Of a stretch of 64,000 nucleotides of DNA, positions 45,305 to 56,179 are shown in pieces. Under the pieces are notes generated by a model, which saw nothing but the letters and a program-made list of their open reading frames with translations, was not told the DNA's origin and made no database searches. How positions within the stretch are numbered: the first letter of the stretch is position 1; the number at the start of each line of letters is the position of its first letter. Source of the stretch: Saturnia japonica (lineage: Eukaryota; Arthropoda; Insecta; Lepidoptera; Saturniidae); NCBI GenBank assembly GCA_033032175.1, contig CM065324.1:4960001-5024000 (forward strand), given 5' to 3'. Both the position numbers and the translations under genes were made by a program.

Positions 45305-48300
45305 TAATTGCACTACATGTTCTCCAGGCGAATCTAAACCACTGCGCCAGAGCTCAAGACCTATTGGTCCAGAGTATGGCGCAGTGGGCTATTCATATCG
45401 CCGTGGTCTCTGAGCCTTATTACATCCCACCCGGGGATAACTGGGTGGGAGACCTCAACGGCTCAGTGGCCTTAACATCAAGGGCAGCTGCAGGCTCCCC
45501 GCCCTTTGTCGTTGTCACAAAGGGTCGTGGAAGTGTAGCTGCTAACCACGGTGATATCACAGTGGTGGGGGTGTACGCACCCCCAAGTTGGAGTCTCGCC
45601 GACTTCCAGGTATTATTAGCTGAACTGGGTAACGTCGTCACCCGTAGCCACCCTCGCCCCGTGCTAGTGCTTGGGGACTTTAATGCTAAATCTGTAGCTT
45701 GGGGTTCCTCGACCACGGATACGAGAGGAGAGGAGCTAGAAGAGTAGGCCCTAACAACTGGCCTACCCGTCCTAAATAGAGGTCCATTCCACACGTGCGT
45801 GCGACAGCAGGGTGGGTCCATAGTGGACATATCGTTCGCTAGCCCTGCCATAGCACGCCGTGTGCGGGACTGGAGAGTCCTTGAGGGGGTAGAGACGTTG
45901 TCGGACCATCGGTATATCCAGTTCGACGTCTCAGCCCAAGCCTCGGACAGTCCGGTCCTAGAAACCCCTAGTGAGGGCGGTCCGCGTTGGTCATTAAAAC
46001 GCCTCAACGTGGAGGCGTTCAGCGTAGCCATCATTGGGCAAGCCTGGGATCTCGATGGGACTCCCAACAGGCCTGCCGATGTGGAGCAGGAGGCTGAACG
46101 GCTTCGAAGGGTTGTAACATGTGCCTGTGATGCAGCTATGCCTCGAGTGAAGCGTATACCCGCCAGACGCCAGGTGTATTGGTGGAGTACCGAGATAGCG
46201 CAGTTGCGCGATGCTTGTGTCTCGGCGAGACGCCGATATACCAGGCATAGACGGAGGCGAAGCCGAACACAAGATACGACTGCCCTGGAGGCAGAGCTAT
46301 ACGGAGGGTACAGAGCTGCCATAAAATCGCTCAAAGAGGCTATAGCCAGGGCGAAAGCCTTGGCTCGAGAACAACTACTGGAGACGCTCAGTCGGGATCT
46401 GTGGGGGCGCCCTTATCGCCTAGTGCGGAGCAAACTTCGCCCATGGGCCCCCCCGGTAACCCAGAGTCTCCAGCCTAGGTTTCTCGAGCAAGTTCTGGAA
46501 GCTCTGTTCCCAGTGGGGACAGAACATACCCCTCCGTCCATGGCTTCGCCTTTGGCGACCAACGTGGACGAGGATGGCGACGTACCCAAAGTGACCCGGG
46601 AAGAGCTGAGCCGAGCGGTGCGACGGCTTCAGTCGAAGCACACCGCTCTAGGACCCGACGGCATACCAGGCCGTGCATGGGTCCTGGCTCACGAAGTCCT
46701 CGAGTCCCGACTGATGAGACTCTTTACAGCGTGTTTTGAGCAGGGCCGATTTCCGCTGTGCTGGAATTTCCGGCTGGTCCTGCTCAAAAAGGAGGGGCGC
46801 CCAGTGGACACTCCATCCGCATTCCGCCTCATTGTGTTGCTGGACGAGGTGGGCAAACACATGGAGAGAGTTATTGCAGACCGCCTCGCCCACCACTTGA
46901 CGGAAGTGGGGCCGGATTTAGCCGAAAACCAGTTTGGTTTTCGCCGAGGGCGCTCCACCATACACGCGATCACGCACGTGAAGAGTCTGACGGAGGATGC
47001 AATCACCCAGGGTGAAGTGATGCTGGCGGTGTCCCTGGACATCGCCAACGCGTTCAACACCCTGCCCTGGAGCAGCATACGAGAGGCGCTCCGGTACCAT
47101 GGAGTGCCTCATTACCTCCGTCGCATCGTCGGAAATTATTTAAGACAGAGGACCATCACCTTCTCGGGTCCGGAAGGATAGAGTCGGCGAGACATGTCTA
47201 GCGGTGTTCCACAGGGGTCAGTGCTTGGCCCCATTTTGTGGAACATCGGCTATGACTGGGCGATACGCGGTGCGACCCTCAGCGGTGTCAGTGTCGTCTG
47301 CTATGCCGACGACACCCTTGTCACAGCGCGAGGGAAGACGCACCGCGATGCGACAATATTAGCTACAGCTGGGGTGGCTCAAGTCGTAGGTCGAATAAGG
47401 TATCTGGGACTAGAGGTGGGCCTAGGTAAATCCGAGGCCCTGTGTTTTCATGGACCTCGGAATGCACTACCGCAAGGGTCCCATATCGTAGTGGGAGGCG
47501 TCACCATCGGCATAGGGTCGACGATGAGGTACCTGGGCATCGTCCTCGATAGCCGATGGAGCTTCGTGGAACACTTCCGGCAGCTGACGCCCCGACTCAT
47601 GGGTACAGCAGGCGCACTTGCGCGGCTGTTGCCAAACCTTGGGGGGCCCGGTTCCGCTTGCCGGAAGCTATACCTGGGAGCCGTACGGTCGATGGCCCTA
47701 TACGGGGTTCCAGTGTGGGCGGACAGCCTGATGGCCCGTCATCTCACATTCCTGCGTAAACCGCAGAGAGCGATGGCCGTCAGAGATGTCCGAGGGTACC
47801 GTACGGTCTCGTTCGAAGCAGCCTCCCTATTGGCTGGATCTCCACCATGGGATCTCGAAGCGAGGACCATCGCGCTGCTGTTTAGATGGCGCGAGGAGGC
47901 GCTGAGGCGGGGCGAGAGACCAACACCGCGAGAGATTGCGGCGTACAGGTAAGAGCTTCGCCAAAATCCCATGATGGAAGTGTGGGACTTTCGACTTAGC
48001 CACCCTAGTTTTAGCGTGGCGACCGTGGAAGCCATCAGGCCAATTCTGGCTAGATGGCTCCGGAGGCGGCATGGCACCCTCACCTTCCGGCTGACGCAGG
48101 TACTCTCGGGACATGGCTGTTTCGGGAGTTACCTGTGTCGCATAGGCCGGGAGATCGCTCCTGGGTGCCATCATTGTGGCTGCGCAGAAGATACTGCGTA
48201 GCACACACTAGCTGTCTGTCCCGCATGGGACTCGCTGCGCCGCGACGTTGTTGTGACAATCGGCACCGATCTCTCGCTCCCGGCCGTGGTTCTGTCTATG

Positions 48301-48462
48301 GTCGAGAGCGAGAGCGGGTGGAACTCCGTCTCCTCGTTTTGCGAGCAAGTCATGCTTGCGAAAGAGGAGGCGGGGAGGGAGCGGGAGCGTAACACCTTGC
48401 TCCCCTCCTGCGGTCAACGAGCCAGGCGCCGGAGACCGCGTGATGATCTCCGGCCGCCTTAA
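45295..48462 (+). pseudogene. R1-clade ORF2 (endonuclease, reverse transcriptase)
   Basis: A frame of 1,056 codons that overlaps the end of ORF1 by ten bases. No ATG is seen at its start; the first residues of the conserved domain (ALHVLQANLNHCARAQDLLV) come directly after the overlap, so translation probably reinitiates nearby. APE-type endonuclease motifs: VAVVSEPYY-like, VLVLGDFNAKSVAWGS, and LSDHRYIQF at its end. RT: GPDGIPGRAW, FGFRRGRSTIHAITHVKSL, LDIANAFNTLP, GVPQGSVLGPILWNIGYDW and VVCYADDTLVT. The C-terminus has the CCHC motif CHHCGCAEDTA-HTLAVC. Stops at 45,745, 47,179, 47,950 and 48,199 break it without any frameshift. It is inactive. Confidence 0.94.
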
Positions 48463-48793
48463 ATGGGTCTGTAGGTGGCGGACCTGGGCATGTGCGTCAT
48501 CGCGTAAATGCAGGCCCGAGATGGAAGAGGCGCACTGGTGTTCGTGCGCTCTCCGAGGCTCGTTGGAGGTGCCGATTGCCTCCGACCGCGACGGGGCCCC
48601 GTGATAGGGCCACACCTGCCGGGTCGAGCGGATGATATGTGCAAGCAGTTCCCGCTCCCGGCCATCGGGTTGAGAAAACACCGTGAGGTTTTAGTCGGTA
48701 AGAGTCCGACATACCCCTCCCTTGAGCGGCCCGGCTCGGGAGGAGGATCCAATGCAGAATTTCCCCACGATAAAAAAAAAAAAAAAAAAAAAA
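48463..48793 (+). other. 3' UTR and poly(A) of the R1-clade element
   Basis: 309 bp of GC-rich 3' UTR, then an A-run from 48,772 that merges with the first A of the target duplication. No AATAAA is seen close to the poly(A); CACGATAAAA precedes it. Confidence 0.85.
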
Positions 48794-48808
48794 ACAACAA
48801 CCGTGTTG

Positions 48809-50218
48809 CTGTTGAAAAATTATAGTTTTTGATATTTTATATCCTATCCAAACATAAATATTAAAGTTTAAAAATATATCCACAAAATACTTTTTTTTTT
48901 GAACTGACTATACTGTTAGCCTTAGAGGCCCTGAAGCCGCTGCGGCTTTTATAGTTTCACCGAACTTGGACCACAAAATACTTTTACATGAAATAATAAA
49001 TATAAATACATATATCGATTTTTTTATGGCTATACTCGAATTATCTCGAGATATCATCATAATTTTATTGAATTTATTACATTAGTTTATCTCTTAACCG
49101 CAGACCTTATTGATGTCAGTGTGACCGTTTTTAGTACTTTCAGTACCAAATTGGTATAATTTTGGTATTTTTTGGTACAATTTAACACTTAACAGTAAAT
49201 TTTTGATCTTTTTAAGGATTACTATCTGGCAACAATATAGACTACCTATTAAAGTGCCACTATTTTCAGATTTAAAATTTATTGGTCCACAAATGGCTAT
49301 TTACTCTGATAAATGTTATAAATAAGTTTCCGAACATAGATGATATTATCAAACAAGCTATTGAATAAGAATAACGTCAAATGAAGTACGATCAAGAAGT
49401 ACAAAACATTTTCTGTGGTGGTAGTAATATGAACAAATAATAATATAGAGCGGCTTTCGGCCAACATCAATTTCGAACCATGTTGAGCAATATTTTTGAT
49501 ACGAAAAAGGACCCAAAGTATAAAAATATCAGTAATTTTATAAAGTGCATAATATGTATTCCCATTTCCAATGCGCAATGTGAAATAATAATTTCGCTAG
49601 TTATTATCATTATGACTAAATACAGAAATAGGTTTTTAACTAAGAACATATCTTGCATTCTCTTTTGCCACCTCACCAGATATAATTACTATTATAATAA
49701 AATTAGTAATAATGATTATAGCATCGATTGAGAATAAACTGTTTCAACATTATAATGTTTTTTATTTTTATTAAATAAAACCAAAAAGTAGGTATAACAC
49801 TGACGCAACACCTGGAATGCTGAAGTGAAGAAACAAGTCTTCTATAGCGTATGGTACACTAAACTTTGTCTCGAAAAATAACTTAAAATAATGACCCTAA
49901 CATGTTACTTGATTTTTAATAGAATTATATTTTTCATCTAGTATATTTTAGTACTAGCCAGACATTTTGATAGTATATTTAGTATATTACATAATTTTGA
50001 AATGGTCACACTGATTGGTGTATTTGCAAACTTACTTCTGTGTATAAACTTAAAACCAGAAGAAAACGAAATGCTTGATAGTTGAAACTAAAATACACAT
50101 AATATCAAATAATAGTTCTATTATCTATGTATATTATGTTAATGCATCGAGAAAACATTTACATAGATACCTACATAATAAATAAACTTATAATAAAACT
50201 AAACTCTGTATAATAATT
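48809..50218. other. Region upstream of the p25-like gene
   Basis: AT-rich intergenic DNA. A 10-bp inverted pair, CAGTGTGACC at 49,117-49,126 and GGTCACACTG at 50,004-50,013, may bound an 0.9-kb non-autonomous element that also contains many TTTTGGTA and TAGTAxT motifs near its ends. No promoter motif can be assigned. Confidence 0.4.
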
Positions 50219-50314
50219 ATGGAAAACTATACCAAGGGTAAAAATGTCGAAGAAGAATTAGAAAGAGGCAAATTACCTTTCAAAAATTTACCGGATAACT
50301 TTCTCTGGATGCAA
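50219..50314 (+). CDS. RNase P/MRP p25-like subunit, exon 1
   Basis: The first exon starts at ATG 50,219 (MENYTKGKNVEEELERGKLP) and runs 32 codons to LPDNFLWMQ before the donor GTAAGT. The PF-LP segment preceding the Alba fold is typical of Rpp25-like proteins. The gene has four exons with matching phases (0, 2, 2) and a complete 175-residue product. Rpp25 pairs with Rpp20 on the P3 arm of RNase P and RNase MRP RNA in the nucleolus, for tRNA 5' processing and rRNA maturation. Confidence 0.88.
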
Positions 50315-50765
50315 GTAAGTTACTATCTAAATAAAAGCAATATGCAATTTTGTGTAATTTCTCTAGAGATTTCTAATGAGTATCTCTTTGCAAAACAGTA
50401 TTTTATTATAGCCTAAAACGAGGTTTAGATATTTAGCAAAGTTATAGATATTGAACAATCTTTAAAATTTTTAATAAATGGTCTTACTTTTTCCTGGTGA
50501 TTAATAATTAGGCATGTTTTTCTTACATACTATAGAAATCATACATTCATTTATTGAATAAGAGTTTCACAGATTCTCCTTTTTCTTAAATCTGTGGAGT
50601 ATTTAATGAATATAAAAAGTATATTATCAATCAGTTTTATATATGTATTACTATGCTTTAGCAAACAAGCTGAAAGTGGTTTAAAAACATGTTGTCCAAA
50701 AACTCCTTTGTCTATTGTAGTGAAGATGACTTACAACTACTTGAGAAAATAAAAATGGTTTTTAG

Positions 50766-50950
50766 GTGAAAGGTGGTAGCAAAATGGGTAATTTAATATC
50801 ACATGCATCTGGTATACTGGAAGATAAGGCAGCTTCCGTTATCATCTGGAGTGGTGCTGGTGTGGGTATTCCTAAAGCTATAACATGTGCAGAAATTTTA
50901 AAAAGACAATTTTCTATTGAATATCAAATAACAAAACTGATGTATAAAGT
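50766..50950 (+). CDS. RNase P/MRP p25-like subunit, exon 2 (Alba domain)
   Basis: A 185-bp exon between TTTTTAG and GTAAGT. It codes for the Alba core: VKGGSKMGNLISHASGILED, VIIWSGAGVGIPKAITCAEI, then LKRQFSIEYQITKLMYKV. The GSKMxNL loop and the GxG...KAIxxAEILKR helix are the RNA-contacting parts of the fold. The exon ends in phase 2. Confidence 0.93.
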
Positions 50951-51740
50951 GTAAGTTTTATTTAAAAGATTTAACTAATTGTAGTAAAATCTATACCAAC
51001 ACCTGAATTGAAACAACACTTTCAAGTTATCAACATGCTTCAAACTCCACACACTAAGTGGTTATTTTAAGTTGCTGTGATCTCATATTTATTAAAACAG
51101 TATTACAGATTTACTACTGTCAAAAATCATTATGCCTTTATGAAAAAGGCCAATTATATACACACATACATAGTTGTGCTGGGTTATCGTTTTGAAAAAA
51201 TGCTTTATCCCATGGGTTTAATATTAGTAAAATAAAGAATTTATATAATGTTTAATTAGATTTGAGGTAACCTATTAGAAAACTTTATTCTCACTTTTGC
51301 AAACCTTGTGTGTTAATCTGTTTGTATCAAATGACAGTTTTAGTGTGCTGCACAAATAATTCTTTGAGTTAACGGTCAATAAATGTTTTACTTAGATTAC
51401 ATTTTTATAGATTGTGTGTATAATATAAGCTTTCTTGTTGAGTTGAGTGCAATACATTATTATTGTTTGCATGAATTGCCTCATTTTTATTTTATTTATT
51501 TATTTAGGATTCAACAACAGCCATTAAACAACGTATAAATAATAACAAATACGGGTAATAATATTAATGAACAACAAATTATAGCCAGTTTCAGCATGCA
51601 TAAAATCAAATAAATTAATGATTAAAATTAAAATATACCTAAAATATTACTGATATTTTTACATTACTTACCATACTTTACAATACATACATTATGCACC
51701 ATACATAGAACAAATATAACCTAACTCAATTACTCAATAG

Positions 51741-51875
51741 AAAGAACTGTTTCAGTGTTGAAGAATATTGGGAACCTAAAATAGATGGTCTTGAAACTCT
51801 GGTTGTAAAACGACAAATCCCAGTTATACATATTATGCTATCCGTATGTGAAATTGCTGACACTGACCAACTTGG
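51741..51875 (+). CDS. RNase P/MRP p25-like subunit, exon 3
   Basis: A 135-bp exon between CAATAG and GTAAGT. It reads NCFSVEEYWEPKIDGLETLV, then VKRQIPVIHIMLSVCEIADT and DQLG. The WEP-I-GL-xLxVxRxxPxxxIxLS pattern is that of the C-terminal half of Rpp25 proteins. Phase 2 at both ends. Confidence 0.92.
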
Positions 51876-52002
51876 GTAAGTTATAAAGTTGTAGTAGGTA
51901 CCTACAAACATATTATTGTTAGCAAATTTCCTGAACAACCCTAATGTAATTTAATGTTTCTTTTTTTAGTTTCTTGATAGTGTGTAACTAAATTAACAAA
52001 AC

Positions 52003-53395
52003 TATAGTCGACACATTTTAAACTGAGGCGTCAGGCAATAAATATCATTGACAGTAGGAATGTGCATTCAATGCAACCCTTTATTGATACTTAGCTACCT
52101 GCGCACGCGTGGTCGATGCGTCATCGAGGCCTTCATTAGCGCCCTGACTCTTGATTGGTCATTACGAGTAAGGGTTGTTGTTTTTCTATAAATATGAAAT
52201 CTTTTGTTATGACACTAATTACATTACTTTCGCTTCGTTACGCAATAGCTCAATGTAGAATTTATTTTCTAACATGGTTTTGAAGAAATAAAATGGTGAC
52301 ATAAAAGCTCAACTACGGCTGTAATTCACAATGTGTTCCTGTTTTTAAAAGAATTGAAAACTGACCCCGAGAAAAAAGCTGGCCTCAATTTCAATAATCG
52401 TGTGTCAAGCTGGTTCTGGAAAGATTGGCTTTGTGCCTGAGGCAAAATTTATTTTCAAAGCCGTTAAGTCTAAGGATGCTGTCTACCATACTGAATTGAA
52501 TTGTGATACATATACAGCATGGTTTTCGGATTTATTAAATGTTCTTGAAGAACCTTCTGTTATAGTAATCGATAACGCCAGCTACCACTCCATGCAATTA
52601 GAAAGGATACCCACATCATCAACAAACAAAAGTGATATTCAAGAATGGCTGGCATAGAAGAACATTCCTTTCTCGAATGTAGACAAGGGAATATTGTTAA
52701 GAAAAGTGAAGGAGAGCAATCCAAAAAAATATATGCCTTAGATCAGCTGGCATATGAAAGGGGTCACTGAGTGATAAGACTTCCTCCGTATCACTGTCAA
52801 TCCCCATCAAACCCATCTGGGCTCAGTTCAAAGGAGAAGTTGCTGCAAAAAATCATACATTTTACATTGCTGATGTTGAAATTCTTCTCCACAATGCTAT
52901 TGTTAAAGTTACTCAAGAAAACTGGGCCAAATGTGTGAGGCATGCTGAGGAGCTCCAGGATAAGGACTTAACGAAAACTATTTTAAGATTTAAGAGATCA
53001 AGTACCACCTCTGATAATTAACCCACAGGAAAATGACTCAGATGGGGAAGATATGGATGAAGATTTTGGAAGAACTAAGAAATATCCCTAGAAAAGATAA
53101 AAACGGCCCTTTTCAGGGCCACATTACGATCTATATACAGTTTCTCTATGATTACGTCGAAACAAACATTTTATCTTATAAATTAAAAACTTTTATTTTC
53201 AGATGGTGTAAATTATTCCTATTAATACTTAACATAATTTAGTATATCGATAGTACCTATCTCTTTATCGATATGCACCTCTACAATTCTTACGCTCATC
53301 ACTACACCTCTCCATAAGGCCTGTAAGTGTGAGCGAGACAGACAGATAAATATGATTTATGACCCGAAGCCTCAGTTCATAATGCGTCGACTATA
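52003..53395 (+). mobile_element. IS630/Tc1-type DNA transposon in intron
   Basis: The ends are inverted: TATAGTCGACACATTTTAAA at 52,003, and TATAGTCGACGCATTATGAA read on the minus strand from 53,395. AACTGAGGC follows in both. Similarity covers about 33 bp. TA at the outer edges fits the Tc1/mariner target. Inside is a decayed DDE transposase. It is a different family from all the other elements in the window. Confidence 0.82.
52335..53022 (+). pseudogene. DDE transposase pseudogene
   Basis: The best part is 52,400-52,657: AGSGKIGFVPEAKFIFKAVK, then YTAWFSDLLNVLEEPSVIVI and DNASYHSMQLERIPTSSTN. VIVIDNASYHS holds the second catalytic Asp of a DDE_3-type enzyme. Further on, in other frames, come LDQLAYERGH, VIRLPPYHCQ, IWAQFKGEVAAKNHTFYIAD and NWAKCVRHAEE, which are the third-residue region and the tail of the same family. 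Stops and shifts are many. Confidence 0.8.
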
Positions 53396-53483
53396 TATAT
53401 ACATATTAACATAATTATACTTGACAAGTTTAAAACTCTACTAAGCATTCTGGTATAGTTCAATATTTTTTTGTAATTTTCAG

Positions 53484-53595
53484 GTACCAAGCATTGTCAG
53501 GGAAAAAGTTTTGGCAAAAAGAACAACCCAATAATAACACTAAACACCAATCGTGTAAATATAAAAAACCTTCTAAATATATTAAAAAAAATTAA
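53484..53595 (+). CDS. RNase P/MRP p25-like subunit, exon 4 (C-terminus)
   Basis: The last exon follows TTTTCAG. The first base completes a Gly codon; then YQALSGKKFWQKEQPNNNTK and a Lys-rich end (YKKPSKYIKKN) before TAA at 53,593-53,595. GYQ after LS is the usual Rpp25 C-terminal motif. The basic tail suits RNA binding or nucleolar targeting. Confidence 0.88.
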
Positions 53596-53656
53596 CTTAC
53601 ATACTTTGTATAGTATATTATTTTATTTTTGAACTAGCGTTGACACCTATTATCTT

Positions 53657-54455
53657 AAACTAGCTGACCCGCGCAATTTCGTCTGCGTCACACGTAGAAA
53701 GAGCGACACATAAGAGAGAGAGAAAGAGAGGCTCGTAGGCAGAGACAAAAAACAATTGCCGTAGGCACCTACACCGTGTAATAGAATCGAACTTTTTTTC
53801 GGAATGTACGCACTCATTCTATAGTCTAAAATCATATAAAACCATATAATATGAAATTTGATGAGCAAAAAAAAATTAGATAAAATAAATTAAATCGAAT
53901 TGAAATAATTACAACAGCATAAGCGTGTTTGTGAATTTTTAGAACTGTGGTATCTCCTAAGATATTCATTGAAATCAATTGATGTAAAGGCCAATTTTTT
54001 CTAAAATTAAATACTTGTAAATTAAAATAACATATTTATTTCGATAAGGATTAATACCATGTTTATATAAAAACACCTTCGCAAATAATGCACTATTTTA
54101 TAACAAATTTTAGTACCATAAAAAAGGTCAACCTTAAAAGAGACATGCTGTCGCGGACTTTTTTGAGAACTTTTTAAGATAAACAATTATGTCGCACATC
54201 GTTGTTGCGTAACTTTAACCATTTACCCAGCGCACGCGATGGAAACTTTCAAAAGGAATAAATTTTCCACGTTTTTACAACATTTTTCATTGATACTCCG
54301 CTCCTATTGGTCGTAGCGTGATGTTATATAGCCTATAGCCTTCCTTGATAAATGGGCTATCCGACGCTTAGATAGTTTTCCATTCGAATCAATACTTCCT
54401 GAGATTAGTGCGTTCAACCAATCAAACTCTTTTCAGCTTTATATTATTACTATAA
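53657..54455. repeat. Large dispersed repeat (CTAGCTGACCCGCGCAATTT)
   Basis: It starts AACTAGCTGACCCGCGCAAT and near its end has CGTAGCGTGATGTTATATAG, CCTTCCTTGATAAATGGGCT and TTCCTGAGATTAGTGCGTTC. These blocks in this order are known from many lepidopteran genomes; its coding source is not visible here. A second, interrupted copy is at 38,558-38,748 plus 41,371 onwards. Confidence 0.6.
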
Positions 54456-54597
54456 TGGTATTCTTTTTTTTTTCAACTCCTAGCTACAGAGCTAATATTA
54501 TAAATTAAAATATTCCTGGTATTTCACACCATTTGACCCTCTATCTAGATGAGAATGAGATGATATACCCTAGCTTTTGTCACAAGTCACAGCCGTA

Positions 54598-54912
54598 TAC
54601 TATAGTCATAAGATCGTGCTCGACCATCCTATGTTTTAGACGTTGGCGGGGACGAAGTAGCACGACACTACACTACACATTACACTAAAGTAAACAGCAC
54701 GTTATCTCGACAGTGGTCTTGAAATAATTACCTGCAGTCGCTTGGTAGATAAACAAGCACTAGCCGTTTCTATGAATACGTAATACTGTTTACTTTAGTG
54801 TACTGTGACTTGCGCGCCTACATTACCCCGGGTATCGCCAATAGTACCTCGCCCCCGCCAACGTCTGTCGGAATTATAAGACGGTCGCGCACGAACTTGT
54901 ACGACTACAGTG
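54598..54912. mobile_element. Foldback/TIR element, copy 2 (MITE-like)
   Basis: This 315-bp element has ends TACTATAGTCATAAGATCGT (left) and, read on the minus strand from 54,912, CACTGTAGTCGTACAAGTTC. TA flanks both ends (54,596-54,597; 54,913-54,914). The arms, about 120 bp each, include GACGTTGGCGGGG and CACTAAAGTAAACAG and are homologous to the element at 34,699-35,733. Nothing is coded inside. Confidence 0.8.
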
Positions 54913-54929
54913 TAGTAGTCTAGTAGTAA

Positions 54930-55261
54930 ATCTATGGTCGCAGCCGATCTTGCCAAGACAATCTACAACTACGTGATTATGACGCATAAGAATCAAAAGG
55001 CACAAAAGGTTAGTAAGGGATAAAAGGTAAATCATTGTAAAAAAAGAATCTGTTTCTAGCACAATTAAAACATTGTGGTCAGGTGATCCATCCTCCAGGC
55101 CAAATTCACAAATAGAATGGTCCCTAATCCTTAATTTTGTCATATGAACAGGCGTGACCAATTCGGTAGCAACAAATGATGGAGATGACACTTGTTAACA
55201 TCTTTTAATTTGAAGAAACATGGTTTTAATATATTGGAAATCAGCTTTAAGACTAAATGGC
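54930..55261 (-). mobile_element. LINE fragment next to gap
   Basis: The minus strand codes for ATELVTPVHMTKLRIRDHSI, then CEFGLEDGSPDH, which matches the C-terminal Cys/His region of jockey-type ORF2 proteins (TxLRxxxSxxCxxG.EDxxxH). It is truncated and meets the N gap. Confidence 0.6.
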
Positions 55262-55361
55262 NNNNNNNNNNNNNNNNNNNNNNNNNNNNNNNNNNNNNNN
55301 NNNNNNNNNNNNNNNNNNNNNNNNNNNNNNNNNNNNNNNNNNNNNNNNNNNNNNNNNNNNN
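55262..55361. other. Assembly gap of 100 N
   Basis: Exactly 100 N. It cuts a coding exon of the acyl-CoA synthetase on its right side; the left side is LINE sequence, so unknown DNA is missing. Confidence 0.99.
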
Positions 55362-55489
55362 TCCCTTGTGACAGTGCAGTTGGGATGTGGGACCACAGCT
55401 GCAGCGGGTCCGTCGTAAGTCGAACAAACTACACTCTCATGCACTCCTGGTACTGTGCTGATTACTCCTTCCACTTCTTCAGGAGCTAT
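55362..55489 (-). CDS. Acyl-CoA synthetase (luciferase-like), last visible exon
   Basis: Acceptor AACTCTCAG, then IAPEEVEGVISTVPGVHESV and VCSTYDGPAAAVVPHPNC, running into the N gap in frame. The exon starts exactly at the hinge motif (FKYKGRK on the previous exon, then IAPEEVE), the start of the mobile C-terminal domain. The rest of that domain, with the catalytic lysine near the C-terminus, is not present in the window. Confidence 0.9.
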
Positions 55490-56035
55490 CTGAGAGTTAA
55501 AATTTAACTGTATCCATTTTTATTATGTTGATCAGTAGTTAAAGGAAATTACTGAAGAAGAAATTTCTGGGAATTAGAATCTTAAGTTTGAATTTTTTTT
55601 TAAAGTAAGATTGTAATATTAAAACTAGATACATAAAATAGTCACAACATCTTTGAAAATCAGTAAGAAAAATAAAATTTTCTTAGAATAATAAATTTTC
55701 AAGTTACATTACCGATTTTCCGGAAAATATTTTAAAGGACAAAGTAATGCGAGTAAGATGTAAAAAGTCAAGGATGCATTGCATATTAATAAACGAAATT
55801 GAAATTGGGTTCTAAGTCATAAATAATCTACTATAAAACTGATTTCGTAAATTCCTGGATCCAATGCTAAAATAATACAAATAATAGGATAAATAACTGT
55901 GTTTTTCTATAAAATATATATACATTTTTTTTTAAACGAAAGCTAATCTTAGGGACTGCAAAGCTCTAGTGAAGTGTAATGCTGAGCCTATAATCACTCT
56001 GTTAGCGTCCAGATAAAACTTCAATAGTACCTTAC

Positions 56036-56179
56036 CTTCCTGCCTTTGTACTTGAAGCTAAAGTTCCTTCTTTCTATGAAGTATAGCCGCTCGTTTTGGT
56101 CTAAATGCATCCAGTCTCCTGTGCGGAACCACCCGTCTTTGAACGATTCATTACATAAGTCATTGTTTCTATAATATCC
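56036..56179 (-). CDS. Acyl-CoA synthetase (luciferase-like), exon h
   Basis: A 144-bp exon of 48 codons, phase 0 at both ends (acceptor TTTTCAG, donor GTAAGG). It reads GYYRNNDLCNESFKDGWFRT, GDWMHLDQNERLYFIERRNF and SFKYKGRK. GWFRTGD contains the Asp that binds the ribose of AMP; KGRK leads into the hinge. Confidence 0.94.

Larger units (their letters stand above)
42761..48808 (+). mobile_element. Full-length R1-clade non-LTR retrotransposon with 15-bp target duplication
   Basis: ACAACAACCGTGTTG occurs at 42,761-42,775 and again at 48,794-48,808, a perfect target duplication. The element between them (42,776-48,793, about 6.0 kb) has a 5' UTR beginning GGGTCGAGCAGG, ORF1 (43,124-45,304), ORF2 (45,295-48,462), a 310-bp 3' UTR and a poly(A) of about 22. 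It is GC-rich against AT-rich surroundings. R1-clade features are the APE-type endonuclease, the RT type and the C-terminal CCHC. Both ORFs have stops but no frameshift. The insertion is not in rDNA or telomeric (TTAGG)n DNA, so it is neither R1 itself nor a normal TRAS or SART copy. Confidence 0.95.
51876..53483 (+). other. Third intron of the p25-like gene
   Basis: A 1.6-kb intron, nearly all of it a transposon (52,003-53,395). Without it the intron would be about 215 bp. Confidence 0.8.

Noticed and set aside
43165..48883. Long minus-strand frames (up to 304 codons) across the R1-clade element
   Set aside because: They lie antisense to ORF1 and ORF2, lack motifs, and result from the GC-rich composition.
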